From contig NZ_QGKM01000043.1 of assembly GCF_003172875.1 (NCBI RefSeq), forward strand, positions 1 to 64,000: a stretch of 64,000 bases of DNA, read 5' to 3'. The position numbers were made by a program, and so were the translations under genes. Position 1 is the stretch's first letter; each line of letters begins with the position of its first letter. This DNA is from Leucothrix pacifica. GTDB taxonomy: Bacteria > Pseudomonadota > Gammaproteobacteria > Thiotrichales > Thiotrichaceae. This document shows positions 1 to 8,388 of this stretch, piece after piece. The notes beneath the pieces were generated by a model. The model saw nothing but the letters and a program-made list of their open reading frames with translations. It made no database searches and was not told the DNA's origin.

Positions 1-25
1 CTACTGCGTAACATCAGTTAATAAC

Positions 26-310
26 ATGGAACAGCATAAAAAATTGCCGGATGTGATTTTTATTGGTCCCTTAAAAACGGCTACCAGTTATATTTATGAT
101 TACTTCTTACATCACCCTGGTGTCGCGACCAGCGAGCCTGTCAAAGAGCTTTTTTACTACGATGACTATTACGATAAAGGTCAGGATTGGTATTTAAGTC
201 ATTTTTCACCAAAAGTAGAGCATCAGTTAACGATTGATGTGTCTTCTTATGATTATGAATGCGGTCAACCTGGCGGCTTACCCGATGATCGTAAAGCTAT
301 TAGATACTAA
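26..310 (+). pseudogene. Sulfotransferase N-terminal fragment
   Basis: The first ~80 residues look like the head of a PAPS-dependent sulfotransferase. A 5'-phosphosulfate-binding loop variant, FIGPLKTATSYIYDYF, lies near residues 12-27, followed by the usual HPGV..S.PVKELFYYD stretch. Such enzymes move sulfate from PAPS to a carbohydrate or other acceptor. A full domain needs 250 residues or more, and the 3'-PB motif and the rest are missing. Around position 255-275 the sequence changes to that of a flippase gene in another frame, and this frame stops at 310. I read it as a broken gene whose tail was deleted. The junction could also be an assembly error. Confidence 0.7.
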
Positions 311-917
311 GGGGAAAGAAGCTGCGCTGGAATATTTTAATACCTATGCGGTATTGCTGCTGGGAGTGTCTGTTCCCGCTGTAGTCGGACTTTCATTGGT
401 CGGCCCGAATATGGTTGATCTGGTGATTGGTGAAGAATATAAAGCCTCGGTCACCATGCTGTTACCTTGGGTGTCTAGTGCAATTTTTTGCATGGGGGCC
501 GGTGCGTTTTATGCGCATCTGCCGTTTCAGTTGGGTAATAACAATATGGGGATTTTTAAAATCGCCGCAGTCGTTGCCGTGTTAAATCTGCTGCTGAATT
601 ACTGGTTGATTCCTAAGTTGGGTATGCAAGGGGCTGCCATTGCGACATTATTATCGTTTATGGTGAGTTTGACGCTCGGGGTGATATTTGGTCGGCGCGT
701 GTTTCCGATTCCTTTTCCTGCCAGAGATATCGCAAAGATAATAGGCGCAAGTGTGGCAATGGGATTGTGCTTGTTTTTACTAAAAGATTTGCGCGGTTGG
801 TTGTGGTTAGTGGCGCAATTATCCTCGGGACTTAGTGTCTTCCTTGCTGCTGTTTTATTGCTGGATATAGGTGGGGCAAGGGCGTTTATTCGTGACAAAT
901 ATCAGCGGGAAAAGTAG
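234..917 (+). pseudogene. Polysaccharide flippase (Wzx/MOP family) C-terminal fragment
   Basis: The frame encodes the C-terminal ~220 residues of an oligosaccharide flippase of the MOP exporter superfamily, which moves lipid-linked glycan units across the inner membrane. At least five hydrophobic segments are visible, with family-like text such as YPMIVKLLDTKGKEAA near the start and NYWLIPKLGMQGAAIAT in the middle. Intact members have about 400-480 residues and 12-14 helices, so roughly the first half is missing. Homology begins about position 255-275, exactly where the upstream sulfotransferase fragment stops resembling its family. Internal ATGs could give a short product, but it is unlikely to transport. 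Confidence 0.75.
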
Positions 918-961
918 TCATTACTTAGCCCGCCAGAGGTCTGTTTGTGTAGCCTTAGAGA

Positions 962-1420
962 CTATTTATGTTCCTCGTGTTCTTTGTCACTATGCCTGAC
1001 TAGCCAATAAGAAATTCCTAAGGCGAAGGTCACTAAAGCGATACCAATAATCTGCTCTGAGCTGACTTGTTTGAGATCTAAAACAATCACTTTTCGAGCC
1101 ACCGCCATGAGTGCAGTTCCAATAACTAACTCAACTGGCAGTATATTGGAGCCAAGATATAGTCTTATGTTTGTGAATATTTCTACTGCGATCAGCACCA
1201 ACATAAAGGCACCAAACGTTTGTAATATATCCGAGATGTCGAGTAGAAAATAAGGTGGCGAGCTGAGTCTCATGTAGAGTACATAAACAACATCAGCGAT
1301 GCTCCAGAAAATAACCAACACCATGAGTACCGCCAGAATTCTGATGGCGAAGCGAATGGCCCTGTGTAAGTGCTTTAACAGTGGATCATTATGGTCTTCT
1401 GGTATTTCTTCATGCTGCAT
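962..1420 (-). CDS. PsiE-family membrane protein
   Basis: This small inner-membrane protein has four hydrophobic segments and matches the phosphate-starvation-inducible PsiE family in length and pattern, for example the ILQTFGAFMLVLIAVEIFTNI stretch and ELVIGTALMAVARKVIVLD. The molecular function of PsiE is not established. The C-terminus is charged and cytoplasmic-looking (HSDKEHEEHK). I chose ATG at 1420 because AGGTG sits six bases upstream; a GTG at 1429 is also in frame. It is a single gene between the flippase fragment and a regulator. A similar-sized DUF protein, YqhA, lies at 53.1 kb. Confidence 0.8.
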   Translation of the reverse strand: MQHEEIPEDHNDPLLKHLHRAIRFAIRILAVLMVLVIFWSIADVVYVLYMRLSSPPYFLLDISDILQTFGAFMLVLIAVEIFTNIRLYLGSNILPVELVIGTALMAVARKVIVLDLKQVSSEQIIGIALVTFALGISYWLVRHSDKEHEEHK

Positions 1421-1486
1421 AATATGCACCTGCTCTGATGATTGTTTATAAGCGAATGCCTGAAATTATACCTCAGGTATGACTTA

Positions 1487-2389
1487 TTAGCTTATGTTTA
1501 GCAGCTTATCTGCCGCCCCTAATACAGAGTCTACAGCAGGATGCTTAAACTTTCGTTCTGGTAAAATGGCATAGTAACGGTCAGAAATAGAATCCACCCT
1601 TCCTATTACTGCCACATCAAACTGCGACATCACATCTTGTTCAACCGCGGTCGCGACACAGAATATTCCCCGACCGGTCTGCCCAAAAATCTTTAATAAA
1701 GCACTGTCATCCACTTCAGCAACGACAGTAGGTGCAACTTTGACCTGAGCAAACCATGAAATAAGGTTTTGAAACTGCGCTGACTTACGGCTAGGCATTA
1801 AAAACGGAGATTTATGCAGTGAGTGTGGGAAGTCTTTTTGATAGTGCTCACATTGCTCTGAGGCCACAAAAAAAGTCACCCCGGACTGGCCGAGATATTG
1901 ATTGATAGCACGAACACTTACACCGACCGGTAAAGGTTGGTCGGAAATTATCATGTCGAGTTTATTAATGGAGAGGTCGGCCAACAGGCTGGAAAAGTCA
2001 CCTTCATGGCACTCCAGTAAAAAGCGATTTTCAAGGTCAAAGCAATCGTTTAGTACTTCGTACACCATCATCTTGGGAATGGCTTCAACAATACCGACGT
2101 TAAAATTAGCGACCTGACCCACATCTTGCGTGGCGAGAGTACGGGATAATTCATTGCCAAGGTTGAAGATATCATCGGCATAGCGCAGCGTAATTTGCCC
2201 CAAACTATTGGGTTCCAAGCGCTTACCTTCGCGTTTGAACAAAGGCGCACCAATGTATTCTTCAAAAGTAGTGATCTGGCCACTGACCGTTTGTGGAGTG
2301 ACGTTCATCAGTTCGGCGGCACGGGTTACGCTACCTTCTTTAGCAACTGCGTAAAAATACTGAAGGTGATGAAAATTCAATTGCTTCAT
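1487..2389 (-). CDS. LysR-family regulator, NhaR-like
   Basis: This LysR-type transcription factor has an N-terminal winged helix (FHHLQYFYAVAKEGSVTRAA, then TPQTVSGQI as recognition helix) and a C-terminal effector-binding domain. The N-terminus MKQLNFHHLQYFY and the LEPNSLGQ segment resemble NhaR, the sodium/pH-responsive activator of nhaA, more than the average LysR protein. No antiporter gene is adjacent, so the target is unknown. The start was set at 2389, where family similarity begins; an upstream in-frame ATG at 2419 would add ten unmatched residues. It is transcribed alone. Confidence 0.82.
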   Translation of the reverse strand: MKQLNFHHLQYFYAVAKEGSVTRAAELMNVTPQTVSGQITTFEEYIGAPLFKREGKRLEPNSLGQITLRYADDIFNLGNELSRTLATQDVGQVANFNVGIVEAIPKMMVYEVLNDCFDLENRFLLECHEGDFSSLLADLSINKLDMIISDQPLPVGVSVRAINQYLGQSGVTFFVASEQCEHYQKDFPHSLHKSPFLMPSRKSAQFQNLISWFAQVKVAPTVVAEVDDSALLKIFGQTGRGIFCVATAVEQDVMSQFDVAVIGRVDSISDRYYAILPERKFKHPAVDSVLGAADKLLNIS

Positions 2390-2549
2390 AACGTGTCTCA
2401 CGTGAGCCGGATTAAGCATTAAAATAACATCTATTGCTGCAGATGCTCCTTTTTTTGATGTTTGTCACTCGAAATATCCTTAAAAAAACGGCCATGATCA
2501 TTTCAAGAGATAATCATGGCCTATCGTCAAGCAAGTTTATGTTGAATCA

Positions 2550-3248
2550 TTAAGAGGCAATGCCTAAGTCTGCCTGCCGCTCCAGATAAGTACTAAGACC
2601 CTCTGGAAGTCCTAGCGCTGATGCGAGTTCAACGAGGAATTCCTGCTGCAGTGAACTTCCGCTGCTTGCCGTATAGGCGGCTAGATAGACTTCCGCTCGT
2701 TCTTTGTCCAGATTGACACAGCTAGCGATTTCGCTGGCAGGTATTTCACGCTGCATTAATTCACTCAGCTGTTCAATGTCCAGACTGTCGAAACCTAATT
2801 GCTTGGCAGCATTCAATAGCTGGTCGTGGCGGGTAGCACTATCCTCAGCGATGCCAGATACCGCAGTCGTTGCTTTCATTAGTGCAACCAACAGCAGTCC
2901 TTCATTGCTGTTTGCCAGATCAGGTGTGAATGCAGGGATGGGACTAGCCTGCATCACATCATGCGCGTTGATCGGCGTGATGTTAGTCAGTGGCTTGTTA
3001 CTTTGCCAGTTTTCATGCGCTTTATAAGCGAGGGCTCCCAGTACGGCATTGGCTTTGAACCGGACGATGTTTCTGGCAAGTTGACGTGTCGCCGGATTGT
3101 TCATAAACAAGGTCATCAAACCATCCGCGTCGGCGTTACCCAGAGTGGTTTTAGCCAGTGGCTTAACCGTTTGCTGGTCGCTAGTCTGAGTGAATCGCTT
3201 ATCGTGATCCCAGAGAATATTTCCAGAGTGTGAGTTATGCATGTCCAT
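2550..3248 (-). CDS. DUF533 (YebE-like) protein
   Basis: The C-terminal ~130 residues form the TerB-like helical fold typical of DUF533/YebE proteins: a run of helices with LLVALMKATTAVSGIAEDSA near the middle and EVYLAAYTASSG near the end. YebE is an inner-membrane-associated protein of unknown function. A short hydrophobic segment (KANAVLGALAYKAHENW) around residues 66-82 precedes the domain. About 95 bases upstream of the start lies an AT-rich element, AAATTCGAATTATTATT, also found upstream of the next gene. There is no close operon partner. Confidence 0.72.
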   Translation of the reverse strand: MDMHNSHSGNILWDHDKRFTQTSDQQTVKPLAKTTLGNADADGLMTLFMNNPATRQLARNIVRFKANAVLGALAYKAHENWQSNKPLTNITPINAHDVMQASPIPAFTPDLANSNEGLLLVALMKATTAVSGIAEDSATRHDQLLNAAKQLGFDSLDIEQLSELMQREIPASEIASCVNLDKERAEVYLAAYTASSGSSLQQEFLVELASALGLPEGLSTYLERQADLGIAS

Positions 3249-3396
3249 TTTTACTTACCTCTCTATTGCTGGTTGATCATTTAGTGTTACTTACAATCTT
3301 TCGATGTCATGCCTCCATAATAATGATTTTTCACATAAATAAAATTCGAATTATTATTAATAATAGTTAGAAAAAAACTGATATAAATTTTGGCCC

Positions 3397-3421
3397 AAAA
3401 AAACCCGGCAAAAGCCGGGTT
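3397..3421 (-). terminator. Rho-independent terminator
   Basis: An 8-bp perfect stem, AACCCGGC/GCCGGGTT, has an AAAA loop on the + strand and is preceded by a run of A. Read on the minus strand this is a GC-rich hairpin followed by T residues. It lies about 75 bases past the end of the hibernation factor gene and upstream of the DUF533 gene, so it insulates the two minus-strand genes. Confidence 0.88.
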
Positions 3422-3496
3422 AGCATCGAGTTACTCCAGGGGGGAAGTGCTTACTCGAAGGTACTTCTAAGGATGTATTATAGGGCTGGCGGTTTA

Positions 3497-3817
3497 CTAT
3501 AACTGTAAACCCGCCTTTTTTACCCGGCGTTTTTTGACCCGACGCAAAGTCGTTCTGGAGGCTCGCGATACCGCTTCACGAATACTGGCATAAGCATTGT
3601 CGCTTCGTTTACTCACAACTATTGGCGCCTGATGGGCCAATCTGACTTCAACACTACACTCTTTTACCTGCTTCGGATCATTAACATCTTTAAGTCGTAT
3701 TTTAAGACTTTCAATTTTGTCAGAGCATTTAGCCATCGACTGACTGACTTGTTGCTTGATGAAATTTTCCAGTGCATCAGTCAGAGTAAAGTCGTTTGAG
3801 TGAATAGTTGTTTGCAT
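3497..3817 (-). CDS. Ribosome hibernation promoting factor (HPF/RaiA family)
   Basis: A 106-residue protein of the HPF/YfiA family, which binds the 30S subunit in stationary phase and blocks or dimerises ribosomes. The pattern of an N-terminal beta strand (MQTTIHSNDFTLTDALENFI), helix, beta strands and a very basic C-terminus (RRVKKRRVKKAGLQL) fits a short HPF without the long-HPF dimerisation domain. An AGGAG site precedes the ATG. It is a single gene ended by the hairpin at 3397-3421. The AT-rich upstream region carries AAATTCGAATATTATTT, shared with the DUF533 gene. It is not in the usual rpoN-hpf-ptsN cluster, so it may be a second copy. Confidence 0.82.
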   Translation of the reverse strand: MQTTIHSNDFTLTDALENFIKQQVSQSMAKCSDKIESLKIRLKDVNDPKQVKECSVEVRLAHQAPIVVSKRSDNAYASIREAVSRASRTTLRRVKKRRVKKAGLQL

Positions 3818-4228
3818 TATGTAACTCCTAAATCTGTTATAAATACGAATGTTTAAAACGTCGGTGTCTGCTGTTTATCTCCCTAATGTTGTTTATCTTA
3901 TCAATAGTATAAGGACTGATCGAAAAAATTAAATTCGAATATTATTTCAATTTTGTAAGAATTTACCTGATCAATGAAAGCTGGTATGAGTAATCCAGCA
4001 ACACTCTTCTGCACCAAAATAAGGCACAAAACACCAGCGAATCGTAATACTAAAAATAGTTCAATCTGAATTGTAAGTTTTGTGAAAAGCTACGCACCTC
4101 GATGCCAGATGGGATTAGTATTGTTTGTTATAGAGCGTCTGACATTGACCAGATTGATGTCAGACTAAACACTTTCCAATCTGCCTGAGCGGTTAGCTCT
4201 CGCGGCTATATATTTGAACTGTTGCCAC
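3818..4228. other. Intergenic region, 411 bases
   Basis: This is a divergent promoter region with low GC content. It contains the AAATTCGAAT element at 3931-3947 and a 9-bp inverted repeat, GTCTGACAT/ATGTCAGAC, at 4137-4145 and 4157-4165, about 65 bases upstream of the kinase start. I see no convincing coding frame, tRNA or mobile element. Confidence 0.6.
4137..4165. promoter_or_regulatory. 9-bp inverted repeat upstream of kinase gene
   Basis: GTCTGACAT and ATGTCAGAC form perfect arms around an 11-base spacer. The centre-to-centre distance of 20 bases suits a dimeric regulator on one face of the helix; an mRNA 5' hairpin is the alternative. No regulator can be assigned. Confidence 0.35.
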
Positions 4229-4780
4229 ATGAAAAAATTCAACGTAATCGGTACGACCGGCAGTGGGAAATCCACATTCTCTCGGCGTTTAGCGCAGCAG
4301 ATTAAATGCCCGCATATCCAAATGGATCAATTGTTCTGGAAGGAGAATTGGCAAGAATCTCACGATGATGAATTTTTCCCAAAAGTGAAGCAAGCGGTGT
4401 CCGGCAGCGCGTGGGTTTTGGATGGTAATTACAGTCGCACCAACGATATTAAGTGGAACAATGTTGATGCGATTATCTGGCTCGACTACTCATACCCCAG
4501 AACATTCGCACAGCTTTTTAAGCGCACAGTGAAACGAATTTCAAGCAAACGAGAGCTTTGGAAGGACACGGGGAATGTTGAGACATTTCAGAAATCATTT
4601 ATGTCGAAGCAGTCGATTTTGCTATGGTTTTTAAAGAGTTATAGCACGAATAAACAGCGTTATGCTCGTTTAATGGCGTCTACTGATCTTAGAGGCGTGC
4701 AGTTTATTCGCTTAAGAAGTCCACAAGAAGCGAATCACTTTATTGAGAATGTACACAAAGGCCGTCAGTGGCGGGCGTAG
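4229..4780 (+). CDS. P-loop kinase of adenylate-kinase/FlaR-like type
   Basis: This small P-loop protein resembles the AAA_17/topology-modulation (FlaR-like) group related to adenylate and shikimate kinases. The Walker A motif is GTTGSGKST near residues 8-16. The family's DQLFW (residues ~34) and DGNYS (residues ~70) motifs are present, followed by a hydrophobic IIWLDYSYPRTF strand and a helical basic C-terminal half. The substrate is unknown. I prefer ATG 4229, since the P-loop strand begins two residues later; an in-frame ATG at 4214 would add five residues. It is a single gene. Confidence 0.72.
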   Translation: MKKFNVIGTTGSGKSTFSRRLAQQIKCPHIQMDQLFWKENWQESHDDEFFPKVKQAVSGSAWVLDGNYSRTNDIKWNNVDAIIWLDYSYPRTFAQLFKRTVKRISSKRELWKDTGNVETFQKSFMSKQSILLWFLKSYSTNKQRYARLMASTDLRGVQFIRLRSPQEANHFIENVHKGRQWRA

Positions 4781-4789
4781 ATTAAAAGT

Positions 4790-4857
4790 CAAAACAAGCG
4801 GGTCGTCAGTGAGTCCGGAGGAATACACACTCACCGACTCCCCTTTGCTTGGTTTTG
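4790..4857. terminator. Long imperfect hairpin downstream of kinase gene
   Basis: Ten bases after the kinase stop, CAAAACAAGC pairs with GCTTGGTTTTG, and the inner GGGTCGTCAGTGAGT pairs imperfectly with ACTCACCGACTCCCC around a ~14-base loop. The right arm ends in GGTTTTGTTG, a weak T-rich tail. It could be a terminator or a REP-like element; only one copy is visible here. Confidence 0.45.
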
Positions 4858-5056
4858 TTGTCACCTCAATCCCTGAAGCTTGAAGACTATTCTCCGTTTT
4901 TCCGATGAACGGTAAATTAATTTATGTTGTAAATAACGACGTTATTCACGAAAGTTAAGCGATTTGGAAAGCAGCAGTTCAGTTTCATAAAAAGTTGTTA
5001 GTGCAGACAGTGAAAAGGCCGTTGAATCGCTAAAAATGCAACCGCCACGATTTGTA

Positions 5057-5470
5057 TTATCTGGGATATAACACCATTTGAGTGCAGGTAAATTTAGCAA
5101 TCACTTTATCGGTAGTGTCGTTAGTCACAACGGACTCCCACACCTGAGTCGTGCGTCCGGCATGCAAGCAAGTTGCCACACAGCTCACTGTGCCTTCGCG
5201 GGCAGTGCCCATCATATTGCACTTCAGTTCTATCGTCGTGAATGCCTCAGCTGACTCTGGCAATGTGGCCATACAACCGTAGCCTGCTGCGGTGTCCGCC
5301 AGAGAGACCACAGTGCCGCCGTGTAAAAAACCATTGATCGCCAATAAATCGGGCCGGACTTCTAAAGATAATTTGGCATGTTTAGGGACCAGTTCTAATA
5401 CCTTCATCCCCATTAAACCCGGTAAATTATTGGTATCTCGTTGATTAATCATTTCGGGAGTTAATGTCAT
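5057..5470 (-). CDS. PaaI-family acyl-CoA thioesterase (hotdog fold)
   Basis: The ~137-residue protein is a hotdog-fold thioesterase of the PaaI/DUF4442 type, likely hydrolysing acyl-CoA in the cytoplasm. The family core NGFLHGGTVVSLADTAAGYG is present, with the HGG loop and the catalytic-position Asp, followed by the FTTIELKCNMMGTAREG strand-turn. An upstream extension to 5611 has no homology and overlaps the divergent regulator, so I start at ATG 5470 (MTLTPEMINQR). It is divergently arranged with a DeoR regulator, which may control it. Confidence 0.82.
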   Translation of the reverse strand: MTLTPEMINQRDTNNLPGLMGMKVLELVPKHAKLSLEVRPDLLAINGFLHGGTVVSLADTAAGYGCMATLPESAEAFTTIELKCNMMGTAREGTVSCVATCLHAGRTTQVWESVVTNDTTDKVIAKFTCTQMVLYPR

Positions 5471-5605
5471 GATGCCACCTATCGTTTGAAGAGCTACCAG
5501 CTTACGACCTCTCCAACGGTTACCGCAAGTTTTCACTATGGATATTCCTTTTCTAGTGCGGCGGTGTTTGCGGTAAGATAAAAAGGCTGTTATCAGGAGC
5601 CACAC

Positions 5606-6364
5606 ATGCAACTTTCACTTCGTCAACAACAAATAATGAGCACCGCCCGTGACGTCGGCAGGGTGACGGTTGACGGTTTGTCTCAGTCATTTGATGTGAC
5701 TCCGCAAACCATCCGTAAAGACCTCAACATCTTGTGCGAACAGAAGTTACTGGTTCGTGCGCATGGTGGGGCGTTATTGGCCTCTGGCATTGAGAATGTG
5801 CGTTATGAACAGCGACAGTCCTTAGCTTCAGAGGAGAAGTTAGCCATCGGCAGGCTGTGTGCTCAGAAAATCCCAAATGACAGCTCTCTGTTTATCAATA
5901 TCGGCACCACAACGGAGGCAGTAGCCCAAGCACTACTCCAACATCGTAATCTGATGGTGGTGACCAATAATCTGAATGTAGCGAATATTCTTCTGCAGAA
6001 TACTAGCTTCGAAATCATTATTGCCGGTGGTGTATTGCGTCATGCCGACCGGGGTATTACCGGCGAGGCTACGGTTGATTTTATTAAGCAGTTTAAGCTT
6101 GATTATGCGGTGATTGGCTCATCGGCGCTGGACGAAGAGGGGGCATTATTGGATTTCGATTACCGTGAAGTGCGTGTGACTCAGGCAATACTGAGTAATG
6201 CGCGTGAACGCTTTTTAGTCGCGGATAAGACTAAGCTGGAACGCACGGCGCCAGTACGGGTAGGGCATGTGTCGCAGTTGACGGGCTTGTTTATGGATGA
6301 GCTGTCATCGAAGCAACTGTCCGATGTATGCAGGGATAATCAGGTACAGACTTATCAGTTGTGA
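5606..6364 (+). CDS. DeoR/GlpR-family transcriptional repressor
   Basis: The 252-residue regulator has an N-terminal DeoR helix-turn-helix (LSQSFDVTPQTIRKDL, residues 25-40; RAHGGA at 51-56) and a C-terminal sugar-phosphate-sensing domain with the family motifs NIGTTTEA and TNNLNVA. The overall sequence is close to GlpR, the glycerol-3-phosphate regulon repressor, including ITGEATVDFI near residue 150. No glycerol genes lie in the window, so the effector is inferred only as a phosphorylated sugar or polyol. It is divergent from the thioesterase and ends before a bidirectional hairpin. Confidence 0.85.
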   Translation: MQLSLRQQQIMSTARDVGRVTVDGLSQSFDVTPQTIRKDLNILCEQKLLVRAHGGALLASGIENVRYEQRQSLASEEKLAIGRLCAQKIPNDSSLFINIGTTTEAVAQALLQHRNLMVVTNNLNVANILLQNTSFEIIIAGGVLRHADRGITGEATVDFIKQFKLDYAVIGSSALDEEGALLDFDYREVRVTQAILSNARERFLVADKTKLERTAPVRVGHVSQLTGLFMDELSSKQLSDVCRDNQVQTYQL

Positions 6365-6381
6365 TATCGGGTTTAGAGCGC

Positions 6382-6416
6382 AGTGAGTTATCAAAGCTAA
6401 GCTCTGACAACTCACT
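6382..6416. terminator. Bidirectional hairpin between convergent genes
   Basis: AGTGAGTT and AACTCACT are perfect 8-bp arms. The inside continues with TCA/TGA and AGCT/AGCT pairs separated by single A:C mismatches, making a 35-base near-palindrome. It sits between the stop of the DeoR gene and the end of the minus-strand repeat gene, as expected for a shared terminator. The T tracts are weak. Confidence 0.5.
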
Positions 6417-6439
6417 TAATTGATTAAGCTACTAATCGT

Positions 6440-7186
6440 TTACGAGGTTGGTTGTGCAATCTCTTCATCCTGATCTTGTTCTGTCGCATCGAAAGCACCA
6501 GAGGCTAAATCAGCCGCGAGTATTGCATTGAGCCACTCAGCTATCCGTTTCACGCTGGCATTCTTGTTGCCGTCTTCATCAATCAGGCGACGCCCGTTCG
6601 CATTAGTGCCAAAGCCAAGGTGATAAATTCCGTCAGCGATTTTGTTGATTGCATTCTTGCCGAGCAAGCGGGTCTTAGCACCATCACTTTGTACCAGATG
6701 AAAACCTGTCTCCTCACCATCTTCATCATCACCATGGTGCAATAGCCATGCTTCATAATGGTTATCCTGAATGTATTGACTGATTGCCCGAACGTCATCT
6801 TGAGAAATATCAGCATCGGCTGCAACACCAGTCTGGATGATTGCTTCCACAATAATCTGATTCATTGCATCAGCGGCAGCGGCTCCCGCTCTCATATCGC
6901 CAGTGGAAATGCGTTTATTTAATCCCGGATCGCTATAGATAAGGGATATAAAACTATCTAAGCCAGTACCGGTAGTACCTTCAACCTCCACAATATCCGG
7001 ATTGGCCAGCGTACCATTAACAAAGTCATCTACTAACAAATTACTAAGCCACGTACTGATTCTGGCGTAGCGAGCATTGGCATCTCCGTCTTCATTAGTT
7101 AAGCGGTGACGACGATCTGATTCGAAACCTAAATGGTAAATACTGTCGGCAATATTGTGGGCTGAATGACGTCTGACCAGATGCGA
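6440..7186 (-). pseudogene. 5'-truncated duplicated-domain protein, unknown
   Basis: I do not recognise the family. The frame is open from an in-frame stop at 7187-7189 down to 6440, but has no ATG near its beginning; a TTG at 7039 is the first possible start of note. Two copies of the same ~45-residue unit are visible: NIADSIYHLGFESD...NEDGDANAR...STWLSNLL (about 7040-7160) and KIADGIYHLGFGTN...DEDGNKNAS...AEWLNAIL (about 6521-6649). Both carry an acidic EDGxxNA loop that could bind calcium. The protein is acidic and has no signal peptide in the remaining part. The first unit is cut at its left edge, so an N-terminal region is probably lost. Confidence 0.55.
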
Positions 7187-7278
7187 TCATGCTGAAATAA
7201 CAGGGGAAGTTGTCTCTGCTGTTGCAGTGTATCGGTATTTCATCATGGAATGAGTGCCATTCGTCGGGTGGTATTGAT

Positions 7279-8388
7279 TTAGCGAATCACTTCCTGCCAC
7301 TCCTTCAGAAAATTGCCTTTCTTCAGTTTGTCCTGATACGTCAGCAAAGCGGGGCCTAGTTTGATCAGCTTAAGCGGCCCACGATTCTGCGCAGCCTGCT
7401 GGAGTCCGGAGTAAGTCGCCTCACCAGAAACTGCCGGATGAATCGGGTATAGTCGCGCTTCTGTCGCAAGCAATTGCTGCCCGCGCTCAGAGAGTAAATA
7501 ATCCAAAAACTGGTGTCCGGCTTTTGCGTTACGTGCGCGTTTAGATACAAAACCTACCCGCGACATAACCAATGTGTAATCACTGGGTAAAATCATTCCG
7601 AGTTGTTCAGACTCTTCAATTGCGGTATAGGCATAAGAACCAAGTACGTTGTAACTCAGCAATAATTCACCTTCCTGAATTGCTTTCAACATACCGCTGG
7701 TGCTGTCATAGAGCTTCACTTTTACAGCACTGAGGTTTTCAGTAAGGCGTCCCCAGGTGCTGGCCTGCTGCGCATCCTGACTGGCCAGCAGATAGCCAAA
7801 GCCACTGCTTTCAATATCATAAGTGCCTACGCGCCCCATGAAATAATCAGACTGATCACGCAGTTTTTCGATTAATTCAAAGCGACTTTGCGGTACATTT
7901 TCAGGGGCAAGTAATTTTGTGTTATAGACGATGACACCCGGCTCATAAGTAAAGCCAAACGCTTGTTTTCGCCACTGAGCCCATTCCGGAACCCAGCCAA
8001 TATTTTCGGTTGAGTGAGTTGCGGCGTAGCCATCGTTGACCAGCTTTATTTGCAAGTCCATTGCTGAGCTGATGATGATATCTGAGCTGCTGCCTTTCTT
8101 ATAATCCTCAATGAATTTATTGAAAAGTGGTACGGTATTGCGGTCAATATACTCGACAGAGACATGCGGATAAATCCGTTGATAGTCGGTGAGCAAGGAC
8201 TTCATCACGGACTCATCGGTACTGGATAAGATTTGTAACTTCTCGGTTTCGATAGCGGGTGCCGGATAATTTCCAGCTGATGCGGGTAGATAGAATAGAT
8301 TAGTTAGCAGGCCGATACATAGAACTAAGGGCTTGATAGCCTCACTAATTTTTGAGGTGATAAGTCTCTTTGAGCAGAAGCTAATCAT
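7279..8388 (-). CDS. Periplasmic substrate-binding protein beside TctDE (sensor partner?)
   Basis: This 369-residue ABC-type binding protein resembles Fe3+/spermidine-type class II solute receptors (SBP_bac family), with a hydrophobic export signal around residues 18-38 and motifs such as SSDIIISSAMD, VIVYNTKLL and GELLLSYNVLGSYAY. No permease or ATPase gene is adjacent. Instead its ATG overlaps the stop of tctE by four bases, so it is the third gene of a tctD-tctE-SBP operon. That position suggests it presents a ligand to the TctE sensor rather than to a transporter. The ligand is unknown; a tricarboxylate or a metal complex are guesses. Confidence 0.78.
   Translation of the reverse strand: MISFCSKRLITSKISEAIKPLVLCIGLLTNLFYLPASAGNYPAPAIETEKLQILSSTDESVMKSLLTDYQRIYPHVSVEYIDRNTVPLFNKFIEDYKKGSSSDIIISSAMDLQIKLVNDGYAATHSTENIGWVPEWAQWRKQAFGFTYEPGVIVYNTKLLAPENVPQSRFELIEKLRDQSDYFMGRVGTYDIESSGFGYLLASQDAQQASTWGRLTENLSAVKVKLYDSTSGMLKAIQEGELLLSYNVLGSYAYTAIEESEQLGMILPSDYTLVMSRVGFVSKRARNAKAGHQFLDYLLSERGQQLLATEARLYPIHPAVSGEATYSGLQQAAQNRGPLKLIKLGPALLTYQDKLKKGNFLKEWQEVIR

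Noticed and set aside
2561-3233. Plus-strand open frames opposite the DUF533 gene
   Set aside because: They are shadows of the minus-strand gene; the protein text is Ser/Cys-rich without any family pattern.
4932-4946. AATAACG-A-CGTTATT palindrome downstream of the kinase gene
   Set aside because: A 7-bp palindrome in AT-rich DNA between convergent genes is likely by chance and has no promoter nearby.
5471-5611. N-terminal extension of the thioesterase to 5611
   Set aside because: The extra 47 residues are basic and unlike the family, and they overlap the start of the divergent DeoR gene.
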